In this document: piece by piece, positions 1 to 12,480 of the stretch
How positions within the stretch are numbered: position 1 is the stretch's first letter
How the letters are laid out: every line of letters starts with the position of its first letter
Assembly (NCBI RefSeq): GCF_047511655.1
Contig: NC_133398.1
Coordinates: forward strand, 39,127,638-39,191,637
Length of the DNA stretch: 64,000 bases
Direction: 5' to 3'
Origin: Castor canadensis
Taxonomy: Eukaryota > Chordata > Mammalia > Rodentia > Castoridae
Program-made: the position numbers and the translations under genes
The notes under the pieces: generated by a model
What the model saw: only the letters and a program-made list of their open reading frames with translations
Told to the model about the DNA's origin: nothing
Database searches by the model: none

Positions 1-95
1 ACATCACTCACAAGGCCTTAAAGGACATCCCCAAGGAGGACACAAACCCTGACAACTGCAAGGTCCGGGCTCTAGCCTTCAACAACAAGAACAAG
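1..95 (+). CDS. DCAF12: DCAF12 coding exon (3' part, runs in from upstream)
   Basis: The frame starting at base 3 reads 31 codons ending in AAG just before a GTATG donor at 96. The peptide includes ALKDIPKEDTNPDNCKVRAL, which I recognise as DCAF12 (formerly WDR40A). DCAF12 is a WD-repeat substrate receptor that docks on DDB1 in CUL4 ubiquitin ligases and reads C-terminal acidic degrons. If the protein has the usual 453 residues, these are about residues 235-265. The VRALAFNNKNK stretch is the start of a WD blade completed by the next exon. The exon start lies outside the window. Confidence 0.95.
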
Positions 96-988
96 GTATG
101 AACACACTGAAGCCTGTTCTCTTGGCTTCTGTTTTGAGGTTCATTCCCATTTCTACTTCCCTATGGTGCGCTTGCTGCATAGCTTGGTTCTGAACCCATA
201 GAGCACCATTTAAAGACCTAAGGAATGCTGGCGAGAAATTGTAACACTGAGGCTGTGAAATTTACCCTTGGATTGATCTCTGTAGTGTTTCTCTTGGGTG
301 GAAATATTTGTGGGTCACCCTCACAGTTTCCGAGGGCCACTCTGACTTGACTATTCCTCATTGAACCTGCCTTTGCAGGTGTGATTTTCATACTTGCCTT
401 TAAAAGTAAGTATTAAGTTCCTTCTCATTCTTCACTGCCTTCTTTCCTTTCCCACTGCTACCAAATCTTACATAATCATTGCATCAAGTCTCCTGATGCT
501 GAAGTTTTAAGTAGAGTACAAGAAAGTAGACCCAGAGCCAGAAAAAAACAAAGGCTTCTGTAGAATCTGAACAAGGCCACAGTCTGGAGGTTTGTTCCTT
601 TAGCCTCCTACTGCCATCCACATTTCTTGTCTAGAAGTAGATGTTTGTCTCCACTTACAGCTCTCACACTGAGACTTAGGAAAACTGCCCTTCACTTGTG
701 TGCTTTAACAATCCAGTAGTATATCAGGGGAATGATGGCATATTAAGGACTTTTTGAACCATGGGTTTCTGTTTTTGCTACAGTCTGGACTTGCTACTTT
801 CAGTTTAATATGCTGTTCAGCTATAGTCCATAGGGTGAGGTGGGGCTGATAATTACTGGTGCCTTTCTTGGGGTCATGATGGGATAGGAAGAGAGAGTAA
901 AAGGACTCCCTCCTTCAGGGTCTTCCCCTGTTTATTGTGATACCTTAGTTACTATAGATTGAACTAAAACCTGTTTTTTATTTTGTAG

Positions 989-1054
989 GAACTGGGAGCA
1001 GTATCTCTGGATGGCTACTTTCATCTCTGGAAGGCTGAAAATACACTGTCTAAG
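989..1054 (+). CDS. DCAF12: DCAF12 coding exon, 22 codons
   Basis: It lies between a T-rich tract with TTTTGTAG (acceptor AG at 987-988) and a GTATGG donor at 1055. It is in phase 0 at both ends and encodes ELGAVSLDGYFHLWKAENTL plus two residues. This completes the WD blade begun in the preceding exon (the usual GH/WD signature is relaxed to HLWK). The intron before it is about 890 bp, shows no recognisable interspersed repeat, and carries no other gene that I can see. Confidence 0.95.
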
Positions 1055-1437
1055 GTATGGTGAACATGACTTAGTATTTTACCTGATAATTCACCATCTG
1101 GTTAAAATGGTGAGTTTCTCCTCAAGTTTTGCCATTGTTCTGTAAAGGTCTGGGCATGTTATTTTGTGTAGTGTATGAAATTCTGCATCTGGTCTGCTTC
1201 TCTTGACGGAAAGTCTTTTAAAGAGATCTGAAGAGGTGATGCTTTTCAGATTGCAGGGGCTTCCTCAGAAGCTCCTTTAACAGTCCTCCAGTGCACAGAG
1301 TATTTAAGCATTTGTTTATAGATTATTCACTACTTGGCATGTTGTAGAGACAGGAGAAATCAAAGTTAGGAACTACTAGCAACAGTCAAAAGGTACCATC
1401 TCTGAAATAATCATGTAAGATAATTAGAAAATGTTTT

Positions 1438-1644
1438 TTGCTGGGTGCCTATGGCTCATACCTGTAATAGCTACTCAGGAAGCAGATCAGGAGGATTATG
1501 TTTCCAAGCCAACCCAGGAAAATAGATCAGGACACCCTCAACTTGAAAAATACCCAACCCAAAAAAAGGACTGGAGGCATGGCTCAAATGGTAGAGCCAC
1601 CTGCAAGCATGAGGCCCTGAGTTCAAACCCCAGTATGCCAAAAA

Positions 1645-1675
<31 letters not shown>

Positions 1676-1836
1676 ATTTTTTTGGGTTGGCTTGGGGTTT
1701 TTTTTTTTTTTTTTTCTTTTTTCTGAGACAAGGTCTTGCAGTGTAACCCAAGCTGGTCTTGAACTTGAAATTCTCCTGCCTCAGCCTCCCAAGCAGTGGG
1801 ATTTCAGGTGTTATAACACCACACCTAGGGAGAGAA
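1438..1836. repeat. SINE dimer with (AAAT)n tail, then antisense B1-like SINE
   Basis: 1438-1641 (+) is a full dimer: a B1-like left half, a short A-rich linker, and an ID-like right half ending in CCCCAGTATGCC. Its tail has become a (AAAT)n microsatellite to about 1678. 1695-1836 (-) is a B1-like monomer with a poly-T lead and GAGACAAGGTCTTGCAGTGT. It lies in a DCAF12 intron. Confidence 0.85.
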
Positions 1837-1946
1837 GGGACTTAATTTACAGTATTTACAAACAACATATTTAGAGTTAAACCTACATGTGTGTCTTGAA
1901 CTCCAGGGGGAGTTAGCAATGACCTGAACCTGGGTCAATATCCCTA

Positions 1947-2653
1947 TGTTGGAATTGGGATATGACCCAAGGCAGACTTAGAATAGAGGCAATGAAACCA
2001 TGGCAGTGTCCCTCAAAGACCATAAAGACACTCAAGTTAGTGCAACAACATTTATTCACACTTTAGTATACACTTACGAGGTCCAAGAGGGAATCACAGC
2101 ACACTGTCAGTCGCCTCACAGGCACCATGGCAGGCAAGGCTTGTGCTCCACAGATGGAGCCCCACCAAGCAATCAGTTTGTTCATGCTGAGACTGTTGTC
2201 AGGCAGAGCCAGCACTCCATAGAGGAGCCCCACCAGCTGTCAGCAGTCAGCTCGTTTGGACTGAGTGTGCTGGGAGCTCAGTCCACTTGGGAGGGAGAAC
2301 TATCACACACTGCAAGGCCTCTCTTATCGGGAGAGAGAGTCCCTCTGGCAAGGAGAGGCGCATGCAGGGAGAAAGTTTCTAAATGCTAGCATATGTTGCT
2401 CGTGAGCGTCAGAGGATGTTGGAGAGCACACTCTGCTGTGCCCTCAGCACATGTCCTTTTTATGTGATTTTCTCCTCCAGGGTGTTCCCCTCTGATGTCA
2501 CTTAGTCCTCTGCTGATTGGTTACACCCAAAAGTGGAGACCCCAGCGTGCTGCTGTAGCACATCTTAGCGTAAGTGTAGCCATACTGGACACTATGTTGT
2601 TTACATGCCTTATCAGTCTTGTCCATATAGACGGTGTCCTGGTGTTGGCAACA
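1947..2653 (-). mobile_element. ERV-type LTR, probably solo, antisense in DCAF12 intron
   Basis: The element starts TGTTGCC (minus strand, at 2653) and ends CCAACA (at 1947), the short inverted TG...CA ends of LTRs. Read on the minus strand it has CCAAT at 2520-2516, a TATA-like ATAAAAAGG around 2463-2455, and AATAAA at 2056-2051. The layout and length (about 707 bp) fit a class II/ERVK-type LTR. An internal GGTGGGGCTCC unit occurs twice about 75 bases apart. I found no matching target-site duplication, and no gag or pol reading frame next to it. Confidence 0.6.
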
Positions 2654-3055
2654 GCTGTTTATCTATAGTCCAGAGTCTGGTAGCTCACTGATTCTGAATT
2701 GCACTATACCCAAAGTTCAGACAAACTTTGCAGCTTGTTAAGTGAGGCTTTATGTTCTCTACAATGTGGCTTATTTATCCATGTTTTGTCCAAAAACGTC
2801 CTTGCTGCTTGTTACTCTACTGATAGATTTTTTCTTAAGTGGAGGGAAGGCCTAGGAATTATTGATTCCTTTATGTCACAGCAACTTTGAGCTCCACTGA
2901 CCATACATGGTGTCTTACATGCAGTAGGCACTGACTATAGATTTGCTAAGTCACATGCATCTGGAGTAAGGCTGATTCAGGTTATTTGGTATGGACCCAG
3001 TCCTGTGAGTATTCTTTTTATAGTGTGCAATTTCCATTCAGCTGAGGAGTTGGGC

Positions 3056-3260
3056 TCACGGTAGGCAGAGATCAGGAGGATCAAGGTTCGAAGCCAGCCT
3101 GGGCAAATAGTTCATGAGACCCTATCTTGAAAAAACCTTCACAAAAAAGGGCATGTGATGGAGTGACTCACGATGTAGGCCCTGAGTTCAAACCCCAGTA
3201 CCACAAAGGAAGGAGGAAGAAGGGAAAGGGAGGGAGGGAGTGAGGGAAGGAAAAAAGGTA
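3056..3260 (+). repeat. SINE dimer, 5' truncated, GA-rich tail
   Basis: It starts inside the left half at GGCAGAGATCAGGAGGATCA. The right half has the shortened ID form (GATGTAGGCCCTGAGTTCAA) and ends in a purine tract of GGAA/GGGA repeats to about 3260. Confidence 0.8.
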
Positions 3261-3447
3261 AAAGGAAGAATCTGTCAGTCCCTTTATCTGAAGAGCAGAG
3301 AGGAGGGTGGTGGCTCTTCTTGCACACAGAACAGGGTGGGACCTTAGTGCCTAGGTTATTCCTGGAAACAACCTGCAATTCTTGGCCTTTCTTACTATTC
3401 TGATTATTTAATTCCAGATTTATCTTTTTCCTAATCAGGGAATTCTT

Positions 3448-4000
3448 TTCTTTTTTCTTTTTTTGGGGTTTGTGTGTGACTGGGGTTTGAACTCAGGGAT
3501 TTGTACTTTCAAAGCAAGCACTCTACAGCTTGACCCATACCTCCAAGTCCATTTTGCTCTGGTTATTCTGCTTTGTTTTCCTTTTTTTGTGGTACTGGGG
3601 TTTTGAACTCAAGGCCTTCCATTTGCTAAGCAAGTGCTCTACCACTTGAGCCAGAACCCTATCCCTGCTCCGGTTATTCTGGAGATGGAAGTTTCATGAA
3701 GTGTTTGCCTGGGCTGTCTGTCCTCAAACTATGATCCTCCTGATCTCAGCCTCCCAAGTAGATAGGATTAGAGGCAGGAGCCACTGGTGCCTGGCAGTTT
3801 CTTAACTGGGGTTTGTCTTTATCTCGAGTATGAGGGAAGCCAACAGAGTGGGAGTCCAAAAACAGTACTCCCCTTTTTTGTTTTTGTTAGTTTTCAAGAT
3901 AGGGTCTCACTTTGTAATACAGTTTGACCTAGAACTCAAGATCCTCCTGCCACAGCCTCCAAGTACTAGGATTACAGTTGTGTACCATCATAACTTCCCT
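3448..4000 (-). repeat. SINE dimer with nested ID monomer, plus B1-like SINE
   Basis: 3448-3797 is an antisense dimer with the 'CTCTGGTTATTCTGGAGA' type of linker. An antisense ID monomer (3571-3666) sits inside that linker, flanked by GCTCTGGTTATTCTG (3556-3570) and GCTCCGGTTATTCTG (3667-3681), a 15-base target-site duplication with one change. 3873-4000 is an antisense B1-like monomer close to the DCAF12 exon at 4053. Confidence 0.85.
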
Positions 4001-4019
4001 TTTTTATGCTCTCTAGTGA

Positions 4020-4232
<213 letters not shown>

Positions 4233-4469
4233 TAGGCATACTGCGGATGCATTTCGATACCTAGTTTCTGTGTTGGCTTCCAAACACACACAGTGATCCG
4301 TCAAGTATTTGGTGACAAAAGAAAGGATCTTCAATACCTATGTGTGTAGCAGCAGAGTTTCAGACACCACAGACAAATGTTTGACCACAGAGACCTTTGG
4401 CATAAACCACTAGTGAAGGTATTAGAAGTTTCTGTTATTTGATAAAGGCCTACTTTCTATCCTGTGGTG

Positions 4470-5041
4470 ATTTTTTTTTTTTGGTGGGACTGAGTTTGGC
4501 CTCAGAGCTTTCCTCTTGCAATGCAAGCACTCTGACCACTTGAGCCACACCCCCAGTTCCTGTGGTAAATTTTTGCTGGGGCTCTGCCTGAACTAAAATT
4601 CTGTTTACACTAAAAGAAATGGCATGATGGGGTAAGGAAGAGTTGACAAAGAATGAGGATACTTTGGGGGGGATGGAGAATATGTTTTTGTTTTGACTGT
4701 TAATGGTATCATGGAGAAATACAGATATAAATGAAAAAAATCTCAAATTGTATACTTAAAATATGTGCAGTGTAATTTGTGACAATTATACTTCAAATAA
4801 AACTGAAGAAAATAAGCTAAGTGCTGATAGCTCACTCCTGTAATCCCAGCTACTTTGAGAGGCTGAGATCAGGAGGATCACAGTCCAAGGCCAGCCTAGG
4901 CAAATAGTTCATGAGACCTCATCTCCAGAATAACCAGAGGAAAATGGACTAGAGGAGTGGCTTAACCCGAAAAATGCCTGTTTTGCAAATGCGAAGTCCT
5001 GAGTTCAAACCCCAGTACCACCAAAGACAACAGCAACAATA
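4470..5041. repeat. ID monomer, old L1 3' end, SINE dimer
   Basis: 4470-4560 (-) is an ID monomer. About 4600-4815 (+) resembles the 3' end of an old mammalian L1: TATACTTAAAATATGTGCAG, then ATTATACTTCAAATAAAACT. 4817-5041 (+) is a dimer with the AGAATAACCAGAG linker and a full-length ID right half ending in CAACAGCAACAATAAA. Confidence 0.7.
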
Positions 5042-5680
<639 letters not shown>

Positions 5681-6175
5681 TGATAGAAAAATTGTCTTCC
5701 TTCTACCTACCCACCTACCCTCCACCGACACACTATTTACCCACATTTTTTTCACTAGTAAGAGGCACTTCTTAGAGCAGAGAAAGGCTCTTTCCCTTGA
5801 TTTTACTTTTGTGTCTACATACTGCCTAGGGGAATATAGAAGCCTAGTAAAATATACTGGTTGTCCTAGATTTACCCGTAAGTGGAACTAGAGCAAGTAA
5901 GATAAGGAAGCTTGTGCCATGGGTGCCAGTGATTATTACAGCTTTTGGTTCCAGCTGCCTTGTGAAAGCCTGTGCTTTGTGCAACAGTTCTTCAGCCTGC
6001 TCAGTTCCTCTCTAATGTTTAGTTGGAGAAGAGCCCAATTCTCATGAGGACCAGTGTTCTTACACTAAGTTACGGGTGTAGGACCCTCTCCTCTTAGGAG
6101 GCCAGAAAGCTTTCCTATCCCTTCTTTCCTGCCCCATGGCCTAGAAGTGCTAATAGTGTCTTTTTCTTCCCATAG

Positions 6176-6334
<159 letters not shown>

Positions 6335-8255
6335 TGACAACTAACTTTCTCCCAAAATGCAGATTTACACTAACTTCTACCCTCAGTTTCGTTTCTTCTT
6401 TTGATTTTTTCCAGTGTATAAGGTTTTCCTATTTTAGTGGGAACACCAGTTTGCCTGTGGTTTAAGCACTCGATAGGAAGAAGCTCTATATAGAAATCCA
6501 AAGGGTGTTTTGTTGTGATGGTAGTGGTTTTTTGTTTTTGTTTTCATTTTTTCTTCTTTTTGTAATCAGAATTTTACTGTCATTTTTTTTTCTGGTTCTC
6601 AACCAAACATTGTTACAAATCCCTACTTGTTTTTTTTTTTCAAGTGACACACACTCTCCCCTCTCTGGCTTCTTTAGGTTTAAATGACATAGTCATTCTC
6701 ACCTTACTTCACTCTTGAGAGGTAGGGCTCCTTTATAATTATGTGGTAGCTGTCAGACTTTCTGTGAAAGTTTGGGAGCCTTGTGTGTGCGCGTGCGTGT
6801 AAATTTGTGTGCCTGTGTGTCACTGAAATTACCTGGAGTGAGGATTACTTGTAATTAAAATATTTATAAAAGAGACAACTTTATTCAGAGTCCAGCATTG
6901 GGACTAGCTTGTGTCTTGTTTTTTTTAAAGTCTAACAACATGATTGTAGGAAGTAAAAACAAAAAGAGAAACAAATCACCACTGAAAACACCTTTGAGTT
7001 AGATTGCAGGCTGCCTGGGGCTTTCCATGCCAGGACTCCGAAGTGATCCAGATCAACCTATCTTCCCACAAGTGTGTCCCCCAAGTGAGAACACTCACTG
7101 TATGTGTCCTGACCACTTCCCAATCTCCCATCTGCTTAGCCAGGAGCCACTTCTCTAAATATCTGGTATAGCTCTGGAGGCTGCAGAAGGCTTCACAGGA
7201 CTTAGTAGCGAATCCCCTTCACAATATCCTTCTCCCTCCCCTCAAACAAGACTGGTCTGGCAGCTCAGGACTCTGGGGCTTGGTCTCTCAAGTCTGCTAA
7301 GGTTCCCATACATAGTTCCTTTGGCTTTGAGGAGAAACTTCTCGTTTGCCATTCTTCCAGTCTCCCCAGTGGGTTTTGCTGCTGTTTTCTAAATTGGGTT
7401 TAGTTTAGGGGGTGTGGGGATCAGCAGGGGGTTTATCTGTGTGTAATGAGTGCTTCATGTGTGGAATATTTGTTTTTTCAATGCAGTGGGGCTTAGGGTT
7501 GAAGCCATCTCTCCTACTCTTGGCTCAGCTCTGGGATGACGATAGGGTTGCCTGTAGCCAGCATCATTATGTATTTAACAGCATTGATGTAATTAGTGAT
7601 TTTCCTGTTCCTTCCTTGAACTGTCTAGTTTAGTCTGAAGTTGTTAAACTTGCAGGTGACTATGATGTCCAGTTGTTCCCTGCTTTTTATGCATCATGTT
7701 GAAGAAAACAGCTGTCCCCATCCACAGTCTTCCTCTGAGCACATACAATCCTTCTCTGGCAACGTCCGCTTCTGGGGAAAGGAAGCCATATTACTCCTGT
7801 ACCCCAATTTCTTTGTTGCTCTCCCAGTCATTCCCCTGTTCTCTAAGTGTAAAGAGAGTACCCGCATTTTGATGGTGGACGGCTGCTGGAGAGGGGAAAT
7901 AGCAAGCCCACCCTAACTCGGTACACAGCATATACCACAGGTTCTGGCTTCTCATCTTTTAACCTAGAGAAATAGGTGCTATAAACAGGGAATTAAGCAA
8001 AATGCTGGATGCTATAAATCTTTTGTCTTAATTTTTTTTTCTATTAAACTACAGGCTGTAGGTTTCTTAGTTCTCACAGAACTTCTGTCATTTTAAACTG
8101 ACTTGTATATTAAAAAAAAAATCTTAAGTAGGATGTTTTGTACTGTTGCCAGACCCTCTTCTGTAATGGGTAATGCATTTGATTGTTTGAGATTTTTGTT
8201 TTTAAAAATGTAGCACTTTTTGCCAAGGAAAAAATAAATATTATTCCAGTGCACG
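6335..8255 (+). other. DCAF12: DCAF12 3' untranslated region
   Basis: About 1.9 kb of non-coding DNA follows the stop codon and is unusually free of SINEs for this window, as expected of a constrained 3' UTR. It holds T-rich tracts (6530-6640), a GT-rich stretch (6780-6830) and an A/T-rich end. The end is placed by the AATAAA at 8233-8238 with TTCCAGTGCA shortly after. The exact cleavage site is inference. ATTAAA near 6856 could serve a shorter form. Confidence 0.75.
8233..8238 (+). terminator. Poly(A) signal, DCAF12
   Basis: This AATAAA hexamer is preceded by an A-rich run and followed about 15-20 bases later by a likely cleavage site and a GT-rich stretch. It is the best signal downstream of the DCAF12 stop codon. 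Confidence 0.65.
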
Positions 8256-9420
8256 GTGCCTTGAGTGAGTATGTGTAGCCCAGAGGATGCAGGGAAAAGA
8301 CCCTAAATGTTTGTGTTGAGATTGCTCAAGATTAAAGGCAGGGATACAAATACTAAGACCTATTTACTCCTGCTCCCCAGCTCTGGCCCAAGATCAGTTG
8401 CTCTAGGAATCCAGAGGATGGTTACGACTTCTAGGAGAAGTAGTGTAGTGCCTTAAAAAAAAAAAAAATCCGACTGAAGATGGGGAGAGGAGAAAAAGTA
8501 CCATTCTCACTCAGTCCTTGCTCGGACTCAGGTCACCAACTCTTCTGTCATAACTAAGAGTTGCTTCAGTGGATGGTGCCCTGAGAGTAACTCTGAAAGG
8601 GACTGCACAGTGCCCTGGGATGTCTTTTTTTTTTTTTACAGTTGGAACTATATATCCTCACTGTTCTTTGTAAGGGGAGGACATGGTGATTCCCTTCCCA
8701 GACCCAGATTGGGGCTGTACCTGAACATAAAGTAAGTTGCTGAATCATAGTACCCTTCTCATGCTGCCGTCTCTGGAAGACCTACCAAGGCTGTCACTGA
8801 ACCTAGCAGTGCCTACCCCTCTGCCACATGGCCCTTGTTCCTTTCCAGAGCAAGTTTGCTACAGCTGCTCTTTGCACCTGCCTTGGAGACTTGGTTTAGA
8901 ATCTGACTCACACAATGACTTCTATAATCAAAGGGTATAAGACAGGGAATAGAACTAGCCTTTCCTAAAATGAGTTTAGAATATCAAATTATAAACAGCA
9001 TTGGTGTTTGCACAAAGTTCTGCTGTTTTGGGAAATGTAGAATGAAACAAAAACATCACCTTCTTTTACTTTCAAATTTTTTTGTGTATTACTGTTAGAC
9101 TAATGTTCCACAGAACATGCTCAGAGAGAGATGACTTAGGCGATGTGGGGTGGACTTGGCCTGGGCCTCTGGCCTCCATGGAATCTTGGCTGTGCTCCCG
9201 TTTTCCAGCCAGATTTTCTAGTCCTTTTTCCAGAAGGACTTTGTGGACTTTATGGTATCCCCTTTCTACCAGCAGCCCCTTCTCCCAGACTATGAAAGAA
9301 CTTCCTTGTTCACAGGTCACATGTTACATGCCTCATTCCAAGTAGTCTTCTGGCTCCTCCCATCATCTTTTGAGTTCTTTTGCAGATGGCCTTGTAACTA
9401 AAAGGAATTCCAGCCCTCAA
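8256..9420. other. Unique intergenic DNA
   Basis: About 1.2 kb without recognisable SINEs apart from short A and T runs (8456-8468, 8625-8637). Small open frames exist on both strands but none resembles a known protein or shows a coding pattern. Confidence 0.5.
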
Positions 9421-9424
9421 GCCT

Positions 9425-10545
9425 CGTTTATGCTCCTAGTCCCTTGGCACTTTGAGTTCTTGCTATATTGCCCAGACTGACTTCAAACTTCTGAGCTCAT
9501 TAAGTCATCCTCTCACCTTAGACTTCCAGAATAGCTCAGTTCCCTGCTGCTTTTTTTCTCCTTTTTTTGTGGTCATGGGGATTGAGCCCAGGGCCTTACT
9601 CAAGCTAGGCAATCACTCTACCACTTGAGCTATGCCTCCAGGCCTCCCTGCTACTCTTAACAGGTTATTGATCTGGCCCCAGAATGATCCTAGTAGAGCT
9701 AAGACTACTCCTAGTCCAGACCTCTGATCCAGCTACCATTCAGACAGTTCCTAGTTGCAGGTACCTGGAAATAGCAAGTCAGGATGTCAAGGCCATGACA
9801 GCATTGAAGGTCAATCTCAGGAGTCAGCCTATGACTCAAAGGTTTTTATCCTCGTTTTCAGTTGAATTGTGTCTAGAAGACAATAATGAGGGGTAGAAAT
9901 GAGGGATCACTCAATGTTATTGCTTTTTTTTTTTCCATGCTAATTCCTATCTCACTTTGTGCTAATGTGTGGAGATACATGGAGGGTTTTTTTGTTGTGT
10001 TTGGTGGGACTGGGGTTTGAACTCATATTTGCTGCTTGCAAAGCAGGAGCTCTACCAGTTGAGTCACACCTTCAGTTCATTTTGCTCTGGTTGTTTTGGA
10101 GATGGAGTCTCAAGAACTATTTGCCTGGGCTGGCCTCCAGCAGTGATCTTCCTGATCTCAGCCTCCCAAATAGCTAGGATTACAAGCATGAGCCACTGTG
10201 CCTGACACCTGGAGGCTTTGAGAAGGCAGAAACATGGGCTTCTGATTCTGGAACCACTGGTAAAGACAATAGAAATCTTGGATTTCAGTGGGTGTGCATT
10301 TCTGTAATCCCAGCACTTGGGAGGCCAGTCTGGGCTAAATAACAAGACCCTGTCAAAAAAAAAAAAAAAACTACTCAAGAGCAGAGATCAGGAGGATCAC
10401 AGTTCAAAGCCAACCCAGGCAAATAGTTTGCCAAACCCTATCTTAAGCCCATCACAAAAAGGGGCAGCGGGGGGAGCTGGTAAATGGCTGAAGGTGTAGG
10501 CCATGAGTTCAAACCCTAGTACCGCAAAAGAAAAAAGAGACAGGA
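9425..10545. repeat. SINE cluster
   Basis: 9450-9540 (-) is a worn B1-like monomer and 9553-9645 (-) an ID monomer. 9985-10206 (-) is a dimer with the CTCTGGTTGTTTTGGAGA linker. 10287-10369 (+) is a short B1-like piece ending in a poly-A run, abutting 10371-10545 (+), a 5'-truncated dimer with the shortened ID half. Between 9646 and 9984 I see only unique DNA. Confidence 0.75.
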
Positions 10546-11069
10546 ACACAGCTTAGGTTTCTTAGTTTACTCCTTTGGCCTCTGCCTCACCTGCTCCAAA
10601 AAGTACTGCAGAGAAATACATGTGAGAAATAGGAATACAACTACCAGAAATAAAGGTGTGGTCTGAGCTCAAGTTTGGGCTTTGAGCTCTTTTATGATTC
10701 ATCTCACCAAGACAGGTTTGCACTGTCCTTCAGATTCCCTTTGGATTGGGTTTCACATTGGAACACTCCCCTTCATTAGTGTGTAATTGCTGAAGTAAGA
10801 ATTTTTAAAGGATAATAATACTAATTAACTGAGTTTACAGTCACATGTTTACTGTGCTTCTTGTTAATGTACTTAGAGCTACAATTAACAACCCTAGTGC
10901 TATGGACAGGAAGAAAACAAATGATCAACTATTGTCTTAAAGAAAATAAACTTCCCTCATTTGTGGCTATATTTTTTTTTTTTCTTAACTAGTGACAGCC
11001 TGGACAGATTACTGGAAATAATGATGAGGCTTCTTTGTTCTCCAGGTGTGTACTTTGTATCTTAAGGGT
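10546..11069. other. Unique intergenic DNA
   Basis: No recognised element. It is A/T-rich from 10790 on. Confidence 0.5.
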
Positions 11070-11424
11070 CACCCAAAGGTTCATGTATTAGTCTTGGTCC
11101 GTAGCTGATGGGCTACTGGTAGGTGATGAAATCTTCTAAGAGGTGGGGCCTTATGGAAAGGAATTAGGTGATAGGTGGCATTACTTGAAAGGGCTATTAG
11201 GACCCTGGCCCCTTCCTCTCTCTCTCTCTCTCTCTCTCTCTTTGCTTCCTGGCTGCCATGAGCTGAGTAACTTTGCTCTGCTATATCCCCACCATGATCT
11301 GCTTTGCCATAGGCACAAAAACAGAGCCACCTGACCATGGGCTGAAACCTTTGACACTGTGAGCCAAAATAAGATACCAGAGTAGCAGAGTAGCAAGGAT
11401 TATAGACATGAGCCACCACCAGCT
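11070..11424 (+). repeat. Old LTR-like (MaLR-type) repeat
   Basis: GAGGTGGGGCCTTATGGAAA, then GGACCCTGGCCCCTTCCTCT leading into a (CT)n tract at 11217-11241, then TTGCTTCCTGGCTGCCATGA and GTGAGCCAAAATAAGAT. These are the order and wording of a common MaLR-type mammalian LTR. The family name is from memory and uncertain. A SINE fragment with a poly-T run closes it at 11399-11440. Confidence 0.5.
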
Positions 11425-11474
11425 TTTTTTTTTTTTTTTAAAGCATGGGAATGTTGTTTAATTGTACTGCATAG

Positions 11475-11565
11475 GCCTGGCGGAATGGCTCAAGTGGTAG
11501 AGCACCTGCTTAGCAAGTGTGAAGCCCTAAGGTCAAATCCCAGTACCACCCAAGGGGGGAAAAAA
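11475..11565 (+). repeat. ID-like SINE monomer
   Basis: Begins GGCCTGGCGGAATGGCTCAA and ends CAGTACCACC before a mixed G/A tail. The RNA polymerase III A-box-like (TGGCTCAAGTGG) and B-box-like (GGTCAAATCCC) segments are recognisable. Confidence 0.8.
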
Positions 11566-11885
11566 ATCCTAAATATACTGAAGCTAATTCCTGAAAAAGG
11601 AAAAAGGATCCATCCCACCCCCAAGCACCAACTGTTCCAGGTAAGTGTGGAAGACAAGGGCTCAGTCCATTGCTCATGGCCATATGACTTTGAACGAGTC
11701 TTTTCACCTTGCCAGATGTCAGGTTTTTCATCTTACACAATGAATTCAGATTAGACATGAGATATGTTCCTGCATTCTTAATATTCACAACTGTTACACT
11801 GGTGGAGAGAAATCTAAGAAGATAAGCATTATGATAGGATTTGTAACTTTTATGTGAGTCTTATTTTCCTAATGACATTGGAAAC

Positions 11886-12480
11886 TGTAGTGGGATGAAT
11901 GGTATCTCCTTAAAATTTACATCCCTCCTGTCACCTTAGAATATGACCTTGGGACTAAAGATGTATCTCAGTGGGAGAGCATGGGCCTTAGCATTTGGGA
12001 GGCCCTGGGTTCAATTCCCCAGGACTGGAAAAAAAAAATGCAACCCTTATTTGGAAATAGGTTCTTTGCAGATGTAATTAAGGTAAAGATGGAGATGAAA
12101 TCATGGTGATGCATGTCTGTAATCCCAGCATTGGAAAGACTGAGGCAGGAGGATTGTGAGTTTGAGTCTAGCCTCCATTGCACAGTGAGACCCTATCTTA
12201 AAAAATTTTAAAAAGTCCTTGTTCTCTCTAGAGACAGCCCGCTTTCAGTCTATTGAAAGTATATTCCTTTTCTAATAAACTTTATATCACTTTCACTACA
12301 AAAAAAAGATTAAATGTTATTTGAATGGGCCCTAAATCCAGTGAGTATCCTTATAATAGACAGAAAATGACACATAAAAGACAGTATGAAGGCAGACGTC
12401 ACACCAAAAGCTTGAAAAAGCAAGGAAAGATTCTGCCCTGGAGCCTTGGGGAAGCATGGCCCTGCTGGCATCTTTTTCCC
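11886..12480 (+). repeat. MLT1/MST-like LTR broken by SINEs
   Basis: Three pieces in order read as one MaLR LTR: 11886-11954 (TGTAGTGGGATGAATGGTAT), 12040-12095 (TTTGGAAATAGGTTCTTTGC, then TGTAATTAAGGTAAA) and about 12325-12420 (GGGCCCTAAATCCAGTGAGT, then ATCCTTATAA). An ID monomer (11955-12039) and a B1-like monomer (12098-12210) were inserted later. Confidence 0.6.

Noticed and set aside
2000-2389. Open frame of 129 codons (plus)
   Set aside because: It lies within the antisense LTR and is on its non-coding strand.
6500-6690. Poly-T and open frame in the DCAF12 3' UTR
   Set aside because: Low-complexity T-rich translation (phenylalanine and leucine runs), not coding.
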